Positions 51,029-60,950 of a DNA stretch of 64,000 nt are shown in pieces (the first letter of the stretch is position 1; every line of letters begins with the position of its first letter). The DNA lies in contig URZO01000008.1 in assembly GCA_900552465.1 (NCBI GenBank), positions 33,798 through 97,797 on the forward strand, read 5' to 3'. This DNA is from an uncultured Parabacteroides sp. GTDB lineage: Bacteria > Bacteroidota > Bacteroidia > Bacteroidales > Tannerellaceae. Both the position numbers and the translations under genes were made by a program. The notes below the pieces were generated by a model. The model had not been told where the DNA came from. It did no database searches and saw only the letters and a program-made list of their open reading frames with translations.

Positions 51029-51068
51029 TAGAGAATTTAACTATATTTGCCGCTGAAAAGCGGATACA

Positions 51069-51103
51069 AAGGGCTGTATGCGATCGTGCTTACAGCCCTT
51101 TTA
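51069..51103 (+). terminator. Rho-independent terminator after carB
   Basis: AAGGGCTGTA (51069-51078) pairs with TACAGCCCTT (51091-51100) across a 12 nt loop, followed by TTTT including the stem end. Confidence 0.8.
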
Positions 51104-51138
51104 ATTCTCTACAAAATATAAAACTCGTTTAGACTGCA

Positions 51139-53196
51139 ATGTATAGACTACTGAACATCCTTATTGTTATGCTGTTCACGGCTCATGCCGTGTGCGCTTC
51201 AGTAGCTATTCCCTATGTCTTTGTCAAGAACTATACGGTCGATGATTATAAGGCAAGCTGCCAGAACTGGGGCTTTTCGCTGACGCCTGACGGCATGCTG
51301 TATGCCGCCAATAACTCAGGGTTGCTCGCGTTCGACGGGAATACATGGAAACTGTATTCACTCCCCGGGCAGGAGGAGGTAACCGGCGTAACCTATTACA
51401 ACGACACGATCTACACACGCAATACAACAATGTTGGGAGGCTGGACACGCGACACGAACGGCATCCTCCATTATCATCCGCTGGCTACCGTTCCGCCGGA
51501 AATCAGGTTCGATCCCCCGCCTGTCGATATACCTTTTACGTTACCGAAAGAAATCCAGGATGCGCATCCCAGTGCCTTCGCTACAAACGGGACATACTTC
51601 TTCATCGGTACCCTGACGCAAGGACTGTTTATCACCTCGCCCGACGGGATAATCCTCCAACATTTATCTTTGCAGAACCAGCTACAGGACAATATTGTCC
51701 GTTTTATCTGCGTACAGGATCCCCGGCAAATCTGGGTAGCTTTGGATAACGGATTGGCCCAAATCACCTTCGATCCTCCAATCGCGCTATTGGGAAAGAG
51801 AAGCTCGATCGGCAAACTGACCAACGCGGGTCTCGACGGAGAAGAACTGTATATCCAGACCAATCTTGGCTACTTCAAACGTCCGCTGATAGCGGGAAAT
51901 GTATTTACCCCGATCGACGAAACCGAAGCGCGGCCCTATATCAAAACAGATATCTCCCCCACTCCCACGATCAAGCAGTTATTCCGCGATACGGAAGCAT
52001 TAGGCATATTTTCAGAGGCCGAACATATTTATCCCGCAGGCGACGATCTTTACTGGCTCTCGGTCGGTAACGAAGCCGGGCTGTTTCATGTGGCAGACGG
52101 CATCGGGACATTGAAATGCCGCCTACTTTTCGACAACTACAACATGAACCTCGTCACACGAGGCAGGCGGATCATTCCTTTGAACGATTCGCTGGTATTG
52201 GTTTCCGCCATGCAAGGCGCTTTACTCATTAATCTCCGGGAATTGATCGGGAACAGCCTCAGCAATGCACCTCTCTCCGTTTCCGAACTGGAATATATCG
52301 ACGCTTCGGGCGTACACCACCTGCCGGTCAATATGCAAAAGATATCCCTCCCGCATGACTTCCAGGAATTTAACGCCTGGATCGGTACTACAATATTTAC
52401 CACCAACCACCAGATCAGCTATAAGATCGAAGGGGTGTCATCCGATTGGTCGGCCTGGCAACACGACGGCAAGATCACATTTTTGCAGCTACCGGAAGGA
52501 CATTACCACCTGAAAGTGCGCAAGTATGTCATCAAAGGCCCGTACCCGGAACTAAGTCTGTCGATCGAAGTCCGCCCACCCTGGTACAACACGGTATGGG
52601 CATGGCTGCTCTATATTGCTTTAGTCTGGGCTGTCGTACAAACCGTACTCCGTTTTAACCTGAAAAACCTGCACAAGGAGGAACAGGAGAAAGCCGAAGC
52701 CGAACGCCAGGCCGAGCAACAGCAGATGCAGGAAATGAAGAACCGGATGCTCGAAGCTGAACTTCAGAATAAAAACTATGAACTGACATTGCAGACTACA
52801 GCCCTTGTCAAACGCAACCAGGCTGTCCAGAACTTACTGGAGGAGCTGGAGAAACAAAAAGAGGCGTTAGGCGAACGTTATCCGTACAAACTCTATGGCC
52901 GGATGAAAGCCCTGATGGAAGAAACGCTGAACGACCAGGCAGACTGGGTTCTGTTTGAAAGCTATTTCAACAGCGCACATCAAAACTTTATGGACCGCTT
53001 GCGCCAGCAATATGCAGACATCACGACCGGCGACCTCCGTATCTGTTGTCTGCTCCGGATGAACATGTCCACAAAGGAAATCGCGTCTCTTATGAATGTG
53101 TCCGTACGGGCGATAGAGCTCCGACGTTATCGTCTTAGAAAGCGTTTAGGCTTGGAAGGGGACACGAATCTCGTTGATTTTCTCATGAAATTCTAA
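51139..53196 (+). CDS. Y_Y_Y-domain one-component regulator with LuxR-like HTH
   Basis: The 685-residue product has a signal/anchor, a propeller-like sensor region (about residues 25-400, with SLTPDGMLYAANNSGLLAFD), a Y_Y_Y domain (SYKIEGVSSDWSAWQHDGKI), a membrane segment (YNTVWAWLLYIALVWAVVQT), a coiled coil rich in Glu/Gln and a C-terminal LuxR-like HTH (MSTKEIASLMNVSVRAIELR). It has the sensor of hybrid two-component systems but no kinase. It is probably a membrane-tethered transcription factor. No sugar-utilisation genes lie beside it, so its target is unknown; the flavoprotein gene downstream is a candidate. Confidence 0.85.
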   Translation: MYRLLNILIVMLFTAHAVCASVAIPYVFVKNYTVDDYKASCQNWGFSLTPDGMLYAANNSGLLAFDGNTWKLYSLPGQEEVTGVTYYNDTIYTRNTTMLGGWTRDTNGILHYHPLATVPPEIRFDPPPVDIPFTLPKEIQDAHPSAFATNGTYFFIGTLTQGLFITSPDGIILQHLSLQNQLQDNIVRFICVQDPRQIWVALDNGLAQITFDPPIALLGKRSSIGKLTNAGLDGEELYIQTNLGYFKRPLIAGNVFTPIDETEARPYIKTDISPTPTIKQLFRDTEALGIFSEAEHIYPAGDDLYWLSVGNEAGLFHVADGIGTLKCRLLFDNYNMNLVTRGRRIIPLNDSLVLVSAMQGALLINLRELIGNSLSNAPLSVSELEYIDASGVHHLPVNMQKISLPHDFQEFNAWIGTTIFTTNHQISYKIEGVSSDWSAWQHDGKITFLQLPEGHYHLKVRKYVIKGPYPELSLSIEVRPPWYNTVWAWLLYIALVWAVVQTVLRFNLKNLHKEEQEKAEAERQAEQQQMQEMKNRMLEAELQNKNYELTLQTTALVKRNQAVQNLLEELEKQKEALGERYPYKLYGRMKALMEETLNDQADWVLFESYFNSAHQNFMDRLRQQYADITTGDLRICCLLRMNMSTKEIASLMNVSVRAIELRRYRLRKRLGLEGDTNLVDFLMKF

Positions 53197-53392
53197 AAGT
53201 ATAATCTCAGAAACTTACATTCAATATTTAACTATATATCAAATAATTAGAAACAATAAGAAAGGCTATGAGAAAGTATTGTAGTAGTATTTCGTCCCTC
53301 ACAAAAGACTTGCGCAAGTAGTGTTGTAGCCCTTTTTTGTACACGCTTGTATATTTATCTTTCCTTTGCAATCAAAATCTAATTTTTTAGAC

Positions 53393-54769
53393 ATGATGAA
53401 ACACGAACTGGAAGATCAATTAAAGGCGTTTGAGAAAAAAGGTATCAGTCGCCGGCATTTTTTCAAACTTATGGCAGCAGCAGGTTTACTGACTGCAGCA
53501 AGTACACAAAAGGCAAAAGCATTCTCAAGCAATGCGAAAGGTAAAATCGTTATTATCGGTGGCGGCGCCGCCGGTATCAGTATGGCTGCCCGTTTGAAGA
53601 GCTGGTTGGACAAGCCGGATATAACCTTGATCGATCCCAGTGACCGTCAGTTTTATCAGCCGGGTTTTACCCTGATTGCCTCAGGCGTTTACCAGCCGAA
53701 CGATGTCTGGAAAAAGCAGGAAGACTGCATGCCCAGCGATATCAAATGGATTAAAGATTCTGTTACCGCCGTCGATCCGGTATGGAACCAGGTGACAACT
53801 CAAAATAACGGAAAGATCGCCTACGACTTTCTGGTCCTGACTCCCGGAATCCAAACCAATTGGGAAAAGGTGGAAGGTATCACGCACGATACATTAGGAC
53901 AAGGCAACGCACACAGCATTTACGACTTCGAAGGTGCACAGAAAACGTGGAAAGCAGTGCAGGAATTCTCCAAGACTGGCGGGCGCGGCATCTTTACAGA
54001 CACTTATACGAAACATAAATGTGGAGGCGCTCCGAAAAAGATTTGTCTGTTGACAGAACATTATAACCGTAAGCAGGGAACACGCGATAAAGTGGATTTG
54101 AATTATTATACAGCAGCTAAAGAGTTATATGATATTCCTTATTACACGCCCCGCCTGCTGGAAATATATAAGGAACGCAATGTCCCTATCAATCTGAACG
54201 TACGTGTCAAAGGGGTGGATACATCCGCTAAACAGGTTCATTTCGAAAAGATAGAAACGGTAGGCGACCAGAAAGTCTACACACCGTTTGTTGAAGACTA
54301 CGATTTCCTGCATTTCACACCGCCTATGTCGGCCCCCGATTTCGTAAAAGAAGCAGGGCTGGGCTGGACAGAAGGTAAACTGGCGGCCGACGGTTGGGTC
54401 ATGGTGGATAAAGAGACACTGGTACACAAGACATATCCGAATATCGTTTCCCTCGGAGACGTTGCCGGAATCCCGACCAGTAAGACATCCGCTGCAGTCC
54501 GCAAGCAAGTGCCTATTGCAGCCAAGAACCTGATTTCGCTGATGGAAGGCAAAGAACCGGTAGAAAAGTACGACGGCTACGCAGCTTGCCCGATCGTAAC
54601 AGACTATGGACACGTCTTGCTCTGCGAGTTCAACTACAAAAAAGAACAGGAAAGTTCATTCCCGTTCTCGATGATGAATCCGTCAAAAGAACTTTGGGCT
54701 GCATGGCTGCTGAAGGTTTACTTCCTGAAACCCATGTATTTCTATGGGATGTTGAACGGATGGGCTTGA
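53393..54769 (+). CDS. Sulfide:quinone reductase-like flavoprotein
   Basis: I use the ATG at 53393 (MMKHELEDQLKAFEKKG); the longer frame begins with TTG. The 458-residue product has a Tat-like signal (SRRHFFKLMAAAG), a FAD-binding Rossmann motif (IVIIGGGAAGISMAARL) and the block HKCGGAPKKIC seen in sulfide:quinone oxidoreductases, where the cysteines take part in sulfide oxidation. The C-terminus has amphipathic membrane-binding character (WAAWLLKVYFLKPMYFYG). It probably passes electrons from sulfide to menaquinone at the inner membrane. Sulfide as substrate is by family only. Confidence 0.85.
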   Translation: MMKHELEDQLKAFEKKGISRRHFFKLMAAAGLLTAASTQKAKAFSSNAKGKIVIIGGGAAGISMAARLKSWLDKPDITLIDPSDRQFYQPGFTLIASGVYQPNDVWKKQEDCMPSDIKWIKDSVTAVDPVWNQVTTQNNGKIAYDFLVLTPGIQTNWEKVEGITHDTLGQGNAHSIYDFEGAQKTWKAVQEFSKTGGRGIFTDTYTKHKCGGAPKKICLLTEHYNRKQGTRDKVDLNYYTAAKELYDIPYYTPRLLEIYKERNVPINLNVRVKGVDTSAKQVHFEKIETVGDQKVYTPFVEDYDFLHFTPPMSAPDFVKEAGLGWTEGKLAADGWVMVDKETLVHKTYPNIVSLGDVAGIPTSKTSAAVRKQVPIAAKNLISLMEGKEPVEKYDGYAACPIVTDYGHVLLCEFNYKKEQESSFPFSMMNPSKELWAAWLLKVYFLKPMYFYGMLNGWA

Positions 54770-54806
54770 CAATTTAAAACAACTCCCTATCATAAAATGC
54801 CAAACT

Positions 54807-54847
54807 GAAAATCCCCCGACTCACTTGTAAGAGTCCGGGGGAATTTT
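54807..54847. terminator. Bidirectional terminator
   Basis: AAAATCCCCCGACTC pairs with GAGTCCGGGGGAATTTT (one bulge/mismatch) over an 8 nt loop, with A and T tracts on both sides. It serves the convergent flavoprotein and oxidoreductase genes. Confidence 0.85.
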
Positions 54848-54850
54848 GTT

Positions 54851-57634
54851 TCAAGCCTTTTCCTTTTTCCGGGTAACCTTATCAACCAAATAAACAATCG
54901 ATTTATAAGATATGCCGCTATTCATTGTCAGGCCGATTTCGCATGTCCGGCTGTTACTGTATCCTTCAGTAGCACCTTCCAGACCGACAGGCAGCGTACG
55001 CAAGGCCGAAGCATTCAGTTCAGGATAGAAGAAACCGCGATCACCTGCCCATCCACAGCAAGTCACATCCATTGGAGAGACAACTTTGGCGGCACACATT
55101 CCGGCAAGCTTCTGCAACTTGGCTGTCACTCCCATTTTAGTCGTACTGCACGTGCTATGTACGGCAACCGTAACAGGCAAGGGTTCAAATTCCAACTTAT
55201 CCAGCATAAAGTCATAGATAAATTCCACCGGTTCGTAAAGGCGCAAACGTTTATCCAATGTTTCACGCATATGAAGCAGACAAGGACTCATATCGCACAG
55301 GATCGGCAAAGCCCCATCATTGCTAATTTTCAACAAGACCTTATTCAGTTCATCTTCCTTCTGTCTGGCTTGTTCCCGGAAACCTTTGCTACTGAAAGCC
55401 ATCCCACAGCACAAACGATGGATATTCTCCGGATAGCGAATACTGTATCCGGCTTTATGAAGCAGAGAAATTGTTTTTTCCGTTACGCCCGCCTTCTCTT
55501 CATAGTCAGCAGATGCTCCCATCGTCCGGGTAATGCAGGATGGAAAATAAACCATTTCCGGTTGTCCCGGAAACGGTGTTTCCGTAGTATAATCAAGTTT
55601 ACGTGCACCGGACGGAGTATAACGCGTCCAAAGAGGGAAACGGTGTCCGCTCAACCGAAACAAACCGCGCGTCATTCCTTCCATCGCTCCATAACCGATT
55701 ATCCGGCCTACACCATGCGCGAAAGAAAGCAGAGGACGTAAAGTGTTGGTAACCGAATCCATATCCTTTGCTATAAAAGAGGCGATCCGGTTAGCCGTCT
55801 TCCCATTCTCTTTCCAGCGCAATTCTTTGATTAACAAACCGGTATTGATACCGACCGGGCAAGCAGTTCCGCAAAGCCCATCTGTTGCACATGTTTCGTT
55901 CCCTTCATATTGAAACGCTTTTTTCAGTTCGGCATAGCGGGGAGAATCAGTCTCGCCTCTTTCAGCCATTGCAGACAAAGTACGATAAATAACAATCCGC
56001 TGACGAGGCGTGATTGTCAGATTACGTGCCGGACATTGTACCTCACAAAAGCCACATTCGATACAACGGTCGATCAGATCATTCGCCAGCGGCATTTTCT
56101 TGAGGTTCTTGATAAAGACCTGGGGGTCGTCATTGATCAGTACTCCGGGATTCAGTAAGTTCCGGGGGTCCAGTAATTTCTTGATATCTTTCATCAGCCG
56201 ATAGATATCTTCTCCCCACTCCTGCCGCACAAATGGCGCCATATTGCGTCCCGTTCCATGCTCGGCCTTCAGGCTTCCGTCATGGCGGAGCACCGTATCG
56301 GTCAGTTCCTGCATAAAAGCGGCATATCCCTCCACTCCTTCCGGTCGGTTAATATCCGGGAAAATAGTAAAATGGACATTCCCGTCCAACAGATGTCCCC
56401 ACATCACAGCATCCGGATAACGATGCCTGGCAAGTACTTCCCGTACATCCGTCAAGGCATCTCCCAAGACATCACCCCGGAAAGCAATATCTTCTATTAT
56501 GGAAACCGTCCCCCGCGGCCTACCGGCAGCAGCAGAGGTGAACAATCCGCTTCGCACGCGCCAGTAAGTGGCATACAGCTCAGGATCGGTTGTAAAAGAA
56601 ACCGGATAGAGTGTCTGTACATCCGACAACTTTTCTGCTATCTCAGCAAACTGTTTTTGCAAAGTTACCTCATCATCAGCCGACGTATCGATCAGGAGAG
56701 CGACCGCCCCGTCCGGTAAGGTCCGGAGTGTTTCAGGCATACCCGGCTCATTCTCGACAGCACGGAGAGCGTTCCGGTCCATCAGTTCAGCCGCCGAGAC
56801 GCTGCATTGCCGAAGCGGAAGAATCGATTTACAGGCTTCACGGATAGAAGGAAAATAGAGCAGAGCAGACGCTTTCAGTTTCAAGTCCGGCACTGTCTCG
56901 AAAGTCACTTCGGAAATAAAACCGAGCGTACCTTCCGAGCCTACCATCAGGTGCTTCAATATGTCGACCGGATCATCATAATCGACCAATGAATTAACGC
57001 CATATCCACAGGTATTCTTCAGTTCATACTTATGCCGGATACGTGCCTCCATTGCCGGATGCTGTTTAATCCGCTCTTTGAGAGCGAGCAACCCATCCAC
57101 CAGTTCAGAATGGCTTTCGATAAAGTTTTTGCGGCTCTCGGCGGAAGCCGTATCGAGCAAAGTTCCATCCGCCAGGATCAGCCGCATACTGCGAATGGTA
57201 TGATAGGAGTTATAAGTTATGCCGTAACTGGACCCGCTGGCATTGTTCGCCACAATCCCCCCGATACGGGCCGACTTGATAGAAGCGGGACTCGGTCCCA
57301 ACTTACGGCCGTAACGCTTCAGCAACCGGTTGGCAAAATCACCGGTCATCCCACAAGGGAAAGTCGCCAATCTTCCATCCCCCGGAATCGTAGCCTGTCC
57401 AAAATCAGGTCCTATCTCAACCAATACGGAATCCGTAATAGTCTGTCCCGACAAAGACGTTCCTCCAGCTTTAAAGGTCAGAGGTTTCCCGGTAACCCGG
57501 CATTCTGCCAGCACTTCCTGCACTTCCTCTTCACTATTTACAACCTCTACTCTCTCCGGAATCAGCCGATACAAACCGGCATCCGTCCCCTTTGCCAATG
57601 TCGTAAGCGCATCGGTGTACGATTTCCTTTTCAT
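54851..57634 (-). CDS. GlcD/GlcF-like fused FAD and iron-sulfur oxidoreductase
   Basis: I use the ATG at 57634 (MKRKSYTDALTTLAKGTDAG), 22 nt downstream of a TATCTTTG box. The 927-residue protein fuses a FAD_binding_4 domain (FKAGGTSLSGQTITDSVLVE), a FAD-oxidase C domain, a 2x[4Fe-4S] ferredoxin-like part (CIECGFCEVQCPAR; CATDGLCGTACPVGIN) and two CCG cysteine motifs (CCGMAFSSKGF; CCGWAGDRGF). This is the layout of D-lactate or D-2-hydroxyacid dehydrogenases such as YdiJ. It probably oxidises a 2-hydroxy acid and feeds electrons to the quinone pool. The substrate is not certain. Confidence 0.9.
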   Translation of the reverse strand: MKRKSYTDALTTLAKGTDAGLYRLIPERVEVVNSEEEVQEVLAECRVTGKPLTFKAGGTSLSGQTITDSVLVEIGPDFGQATIPGDGRLATFPCGMTGDFANRLLKRYGRKLGPSPASIKSARIGGIVANNASGSSYGITYNSYHTIRSMRLILADGTLLDTASAESRKNFIESHSELVDGLLALKERIKQHPAMEARIRHKYELKNTCGYGVNSLVDYDDPVDILKHLMVGSEGTLGFISEVTFETVPDLKLKASALLYFPSIREACKSILPLRQCSVSAAELMDRNALRAVENEPGMPETLRTLPDGAVALLIDTSADDEVTLQKQFAEIAEKLSDVQTLYPVSFTTDPELYATYWRVRSGLFTSAAAGRPRGTVSIIEDIAFRGDVLGDALTDVREVLARHRYPDAVMWGHLLDGNVHFTIFPDINRPEGVEGYAAFMQELTDTVLRHDGSLKAEHGTGRNMAPFVRQEWGEDIYRLMKDIKKLLDPRNLLNPGVLINDDPQVFIKNLKKMPLANDLIDRCIECGFCEVQCPARNLTITPRQRIVIYRTLSAMAERGETDSPRYAELKKAFQYEGNETCATDGLCGTACPVGINTGLLIKELRWKENGKTANRIASFIAKDMDSVTNTLRPLLSFAHGVGRIIGYGAMEGMTRGLFRLSGHRFPLWTRYTPSGARKLDYTTETPFPGQPEMVYFPSCITRTMGASADYEEKAGVTEKTISLLHKAGYSIRYPENIHRLCCGMAFSSKGFREQARQKEDELNKVLLKISNDGALPILCDMSPCLLHMRETLDKRLRLYEPVEFIYDFMLDKLEFEPLPVTVAVHSTCSTTKMGVTAKLQKLAGMCAAKVVSPMDVTCCGWAGDRGFFYPELNASALRTLPVGLEGATEGYSNSRTCEIGLTMNSGISYKSIVYLVDKVTRKKEKA

Positions 57635-57655
57635 ATATATATTATTAGATACACA

Positions 57656-57663
57656 CAAAGATA
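57656..57663 (-). promoter_or_regulatory. Promoter -7 box of the FAD/Fe-S oxidoreductase gene
   Basis: The minus strand reads TATCTTTG, an exact TAnnTTTG match, 22 nt before the chosen start. Confidence 0.65.
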
Positions 57664-57749
57664 ATCTTGTTTTTCATTAAAAATCAATAATTCCCAGATA
57701 ATGCTTTTTGTTTCAAAGTTGCAAAGCATATCCTTTTCTTTTTTTTGCA

Positions 57750-57757
57750 TACTTTTG
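57750..57757 (+). promoter_or_regulatory. Promoter -7 box of the histidine kinase gene
   Basis: TACTTTTG matches TAnnTTTG with a leader of about 97 nt before the start at 57855. Confidence 0.45.
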
Positions 57758-57854
57758 TCGAAAGATTTAAATTATGTAATATTTAAACGCTTTGAACAAG
57801 TACATCCGATAGCTATTGCATTAGTAAATTTATATTCAACAAAAATAGGGAACC

Positions 57855-59813
57855 ATGGAACAAGATAAGGAAACCTCCTCTAATAGAGACAATGCATCTT
57901 TAGAGGAAGAGATATCTAAACTCATACAAGAGCAGCTCCTATTCACGGAAAGTATATACAACAGACTGCCTATAAGTATTGAGGTTTATGATGCCAACGG
58001 TATTTTACGCAGTATAAATGACCATGCGTTGCACATGTATGGAGTAGAGGACCGGAACACGGTTATTAACTTTGTCAATCTTTTCAAAAGTCCCTATGTA
58101 GATGAACAGCTAAAAGCCCGAATACAAAGCGGTAAAGAAATTGTCAGGCTCGAATTCGAATATGATTTCGAGCGGATAAAGAACAATGCATACTTTTCCA
58201 CCAACAACCAGGACACGATGATTTATGATGTCCGGATAATCCCCATCCTAAACAAGAATGGAGTTGTCATCGGGCATATACTCTTATCCAATGATGTCAC
58301 AGCCATAAAAGAAGTGGAATTCCATACGGAAGAGACTAAAAAGAACCTGGAGTTAGCCATGAATACGGCCAATATGTCTTCCTGGGTATATGATGTGCAC
58401 AAAAAAATATTCGAGCCATTATACGGCGATACGGTAATAAGAAAGACAACGACAATAGCAGAACTTTTATTGATATTGCATCCCCAGGATCATCAACTGC
58501 TAATGCAAAGCCTTACGCAGCTAATCAACAAGGATGTCGAACAGAAGCAGGTAACAGTACGTTTTTACAACGAACAGGAACAGCAATACCGCTATTATGA
58601 AAGCATGATGCGATTATCCACCGAACATTGGGGAAAACTGCAGGTTGTCGGCACACAGCTGGATGTAACAGAGAAGGTACGAATGGCAAAAAAGACGCAG
58701 GATCTGATTACCAAGCGTGAACTGACCATGAAAGTCAGCAATATCGTCCATTGGGACTTTGACGTTAGCACCCAAAAGTTCACATCATACAATGATCCGG
58801 TAAACGATTATATGTCCGACAGGCTATTGCCCCTGTCGGAATACCTGAATGTCATACATCCGGAAGACCGTACTTCTTTTAGTGATGCAATAGCGCCTAT
58901 GTTGGAAGGAAAAGACCTGACGGTCAATTTCACGTGCCGTATACAGACTAAATACGACAAGTCATGGCAATACTGCGACTTCATTGCGGTTCCTTTCGAG
59001 AAAGACGAGAACGGTAATATCACACATTTCACCGGCTTCTGGCAAAACATCCCGCAACTTCAGAAACTGAACAGAGAACAGAAAGAAATGATCAAGGAGC
59101 TGAAAGAACTGAAAGAAAAGGCAGAACTTTCCGATCGGCTTAAGTCAGCCTTCCTTGCCAACATGAGCCATGAGATACGTACTCCCCTAAATGCTATCGT
59201 CGGTTTTTCCGAACTGATGACATCATGTAGTGATCCGGAAGAGCAGGCCATGTACATAAACATTATAAAGTCTAACAATGAACTGTTACTAAGATTGATT
59301 AATGACATTCTCGATCTCTCAAAAATAGAGGCAGGAATAGTCGAACGCAAGTACGAGAAGTTTAATATGTCAAGTATTTCCGACGAGTTATTCACTTGCA
59401 TCCAACCCAAAATAACAAATCCGGATATTGAATTTTATCTAAATAAGGCTGACACTAATTGCTGGGTCACACTGGATAAAAACCGTCTTATGCAAGTATG
59501 GATGAACTTCCTTACCAATGCAATCAAACACACGAAATCCGGGCATATTAAGATGGGATATTCCATAGAAAAAAACGGTATCCGGATATATGTCGAAGAT
59601 ACCGGTATCGGTATACCAAAAGAATCACACGACAAAGTATTTGCACGGTTCGAGAAGATTAACGACTTCGTGCAAGGGACAGGACTCGGGCTGGCCATTT
59701 CCAAAGCAATTGTCGAAAATGCCGGAGGCAAAATTGATTTTGATTCGACTCCCGGTGTTGGATCCACATTCTGGGCATGGGTACCTTGTGAGATCAATAG
59801 ACAGGAAGAATAA
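57855..59813 (+). CDS. PAS-domain sensor histidine kinase (orphan)
   Basis: The 652-residue product has no membrane segment and appears cytoplasmic. An N-terminal PAS domain (LPISIEVYDANGILRSINDH), further PAS-like regions (TMKVSNIVHWDFDVSTQKFT; a PAC-like FIAVPFEKDENGNITHFTGF), a HisKA domain with the phospho-accepting His in FLANMSHEIRTPLNAIVGFS, and a HATPase with NAIKHTK, EDTGIGIP and GTGLGLAISK are visible. No response regulator gene or receiver domain is adjacent, so its partner lies elsewhere. The stop region forms a perfect hairpin with the end of the next gene. Confidence 0.93.
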   Translation: MEQDKETSSNRDNASLEEEISKLIQEQLLFTESIYNRLPISIEVYDANGILRSINDHALHMYGVEDRNTVINFVNLFKSPYVDEQLKARIQSGKEIVRLEFEYDFERIKNNAYFSTNNQDTMIYDVRIIPILNKNGVVIGHILLSNDVTAIKEVEFHTEETKKNLELAMNTANMSSWVYDVHKKIFEPLYGDTVIRKTTTIAELLLILHPQDHQLLMQSLTQLINKDVEQKQVTVRFYNEQEQQYRYYESMMRLSTEHWGKLQVVGTQLDVTEKVRMAKKTQDLITKRELTMKVSNIVHWDFDVSTQKFTSYNDPVNDYMSDRLLPLSEYLNVIHPEDRTSFSDAIAPMLEGKDLTVNFTCRIQTKYDKSWQYCDFIAVPFEKDENGNITHFTGFWQNIPQLQKLNREQKEMIKELKELKEKAELSDRLKSAFLANMSHEIRTPLNAIVGFSELMTSCSDPEEQAMYINIIKSNNELLLRLINDILDLSKIEAGIVERKYEKFNMSSISDELFTCIQPKITNPDIEFYLNKADTNCWVTLDKNRLMQVWMNFLTNAIKHTKSGHIKMGYSIEKNGIRIYVEDTGIGIPKESHDKVFARFEKINDFVQGTGLGLAISKAIVENAGGKIDFDSTPGVGSTFWAWVPCEINRQEE

Positions 59814-59833
59814 TCGCCTTTGATTATTCTTCC
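59804..59833. terminator. Hairpin spanning the stop codons of two convergent genes
   Basis: GGAAGAATAATC (59804-59815) and its exact complement (59822-59833) surround a 6 nt loop. Each arm encodes the final Glu-Glu and stop of its own gene. It probably acts as a bidirectional terminator or protects both 3' ends. Confidence 0.6.
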
Positions 59834-60948
59834 CGCATCTTATGATAATACCGGGGCGTATAGTCCGGTAACAGTTCCGGATGGAACACCCAGATCAGAT
59901 CTTTCAATAGATAATCTGGATGTAAAGGAAACTCCTCATAATAAGGGACAAGACCTGTATTACAAGCATAAATCCGGCGATTCTTAAAAGCGCCAAAGTT
60001 CTCATAGGGCGCGTATTCGGAACGCAAATCACCGTAGGTCATATCTTTAGATTGGTTGTACTTTATCAACCATAGATCTGCATGGATAGCCCGGTCGAGC
60101 ACCGTCTCGAAAGCTAACGGCGTACTTCCGGCACCGGGAAGATCAGTAAATACATAATCGGCTCCGGCGTCCTTATACAAATTGGCAACATAGCTTTCCC
60201 CGGAAGGCATGAACCAGGAAGAGCCGAATTTCTTTTCGGAAATAACGGTTGGGCGAGGCATATCGCCCGTCACCAGTTCCTTCAGGTCGAGATAGCTTTT
60301 CTCGGTAGCCCTGAAGATAGAATCCGCCTTCGCCTCCTTTCCGAACAACATTCCGTAGAAACGAATCCACTCAGTACGGCCCAACGGCTGTGATTCCATA
60401 TAATCGGCTCCTTCAATAATAGGAATACCCAACTTCTCGACAGGCCCATAACCGCTGTTCTGGAAAGGGGAAACAAGGACAAGCTCCGCTCCTTTATCGA
60501 TCATCAGCTCTACATTCGGCGCCGTCGCCTCTCCCATGTCGGCAATCCGTCCAACTTTCAAGCCTTCCTGAATAGAGGGCGTGTCCATATAACGAGGTTC
60601 ACAGACACCGATGATCCGCCCGGTTTCTCCCAGCTGGTCGATAACCGCAGCATGTACGGATGTGTAAACCACTATATTCTGCACCGGTACCCGCACGACT
60701 GTCCCTTTCGGAAGATTCCCGGGAACAGGTTTCTCCCGGTCCACCAGCAAGTAACGCTGCAACAGGCGTGTACTGTCCCAAGGATCACGCACATCAACCG
60801 AGGTATAGTCGTTGAAATGATGAACGGTAAAGCCCTGAGCATAACGAATGGTGTCGGAGGAGAGAGATTCTTCCTGATGAGAACCCTGCCTCACGTTACA
60901 ACTTAACGTGAGACAGAGCAATAAAAGATAAGAAGCAAAATACTTCAT
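59824..60948 (-). CDS. BtuF-like ABC transporter substrate-binding lipoprotein
   Basis: The 374-residue product has a lipoprotein signal (LTLSC) and the periplasmic-binding fold of the BtuF/FhuD type: VVYTSVHAAVIDQLGETGRI, GRIADMGEATAPNVELMIDK and GAELVLVSPFQNSGYG. It starts 2 bp after a BtuG-like gene and follows a TonB receptor, so it is probably the periplasmic cobalamin-binding protein of a vitamin B12 uptake operon. Haem or siderophore uptake is the alternative. The permease and ATPase genes are not in the window. Confidence 0.85.
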   Translation of the reverse strand: MKYFASYLLLLCLTLSCNVRQGSHQEESLSSDTIRYAQGFTVHHFNDYTSVDVRDPWDSTRLLQRYLLVDREKPVPGNLPKGTVVRVPVQNIVVYTSVHAAVIDQLGETGRIIGVCEPRYMDTPSIQEGLKVGRIADMGEATAPNVELMIDKGAELVLVSPFQNSGYGPVEKLGIPIIEGADYMESQPLGRTEWIRFYGMLFGKEAKADSIFRATEKSYLDLKELVTGDMPRPTVISEKKFGSSWFMPSGESYVANLYKDAGADYVFTDLPGAGSTPLAFETVLDRAIHADLWLIKYNQSKDMTYGDLRSEYAPYENFGAFKNRRIYACNTGLVPYYEEFPLHPDYLLKDLIWVFHPELLPDYTPRYYHKMREE

Positions 60949-60950
60949 AT

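Noticed and set aside
53268..53321. 17-codon frame before the SQR-like gene
   Set aside because: Too short and without a ribosome site or conserved context to claim.
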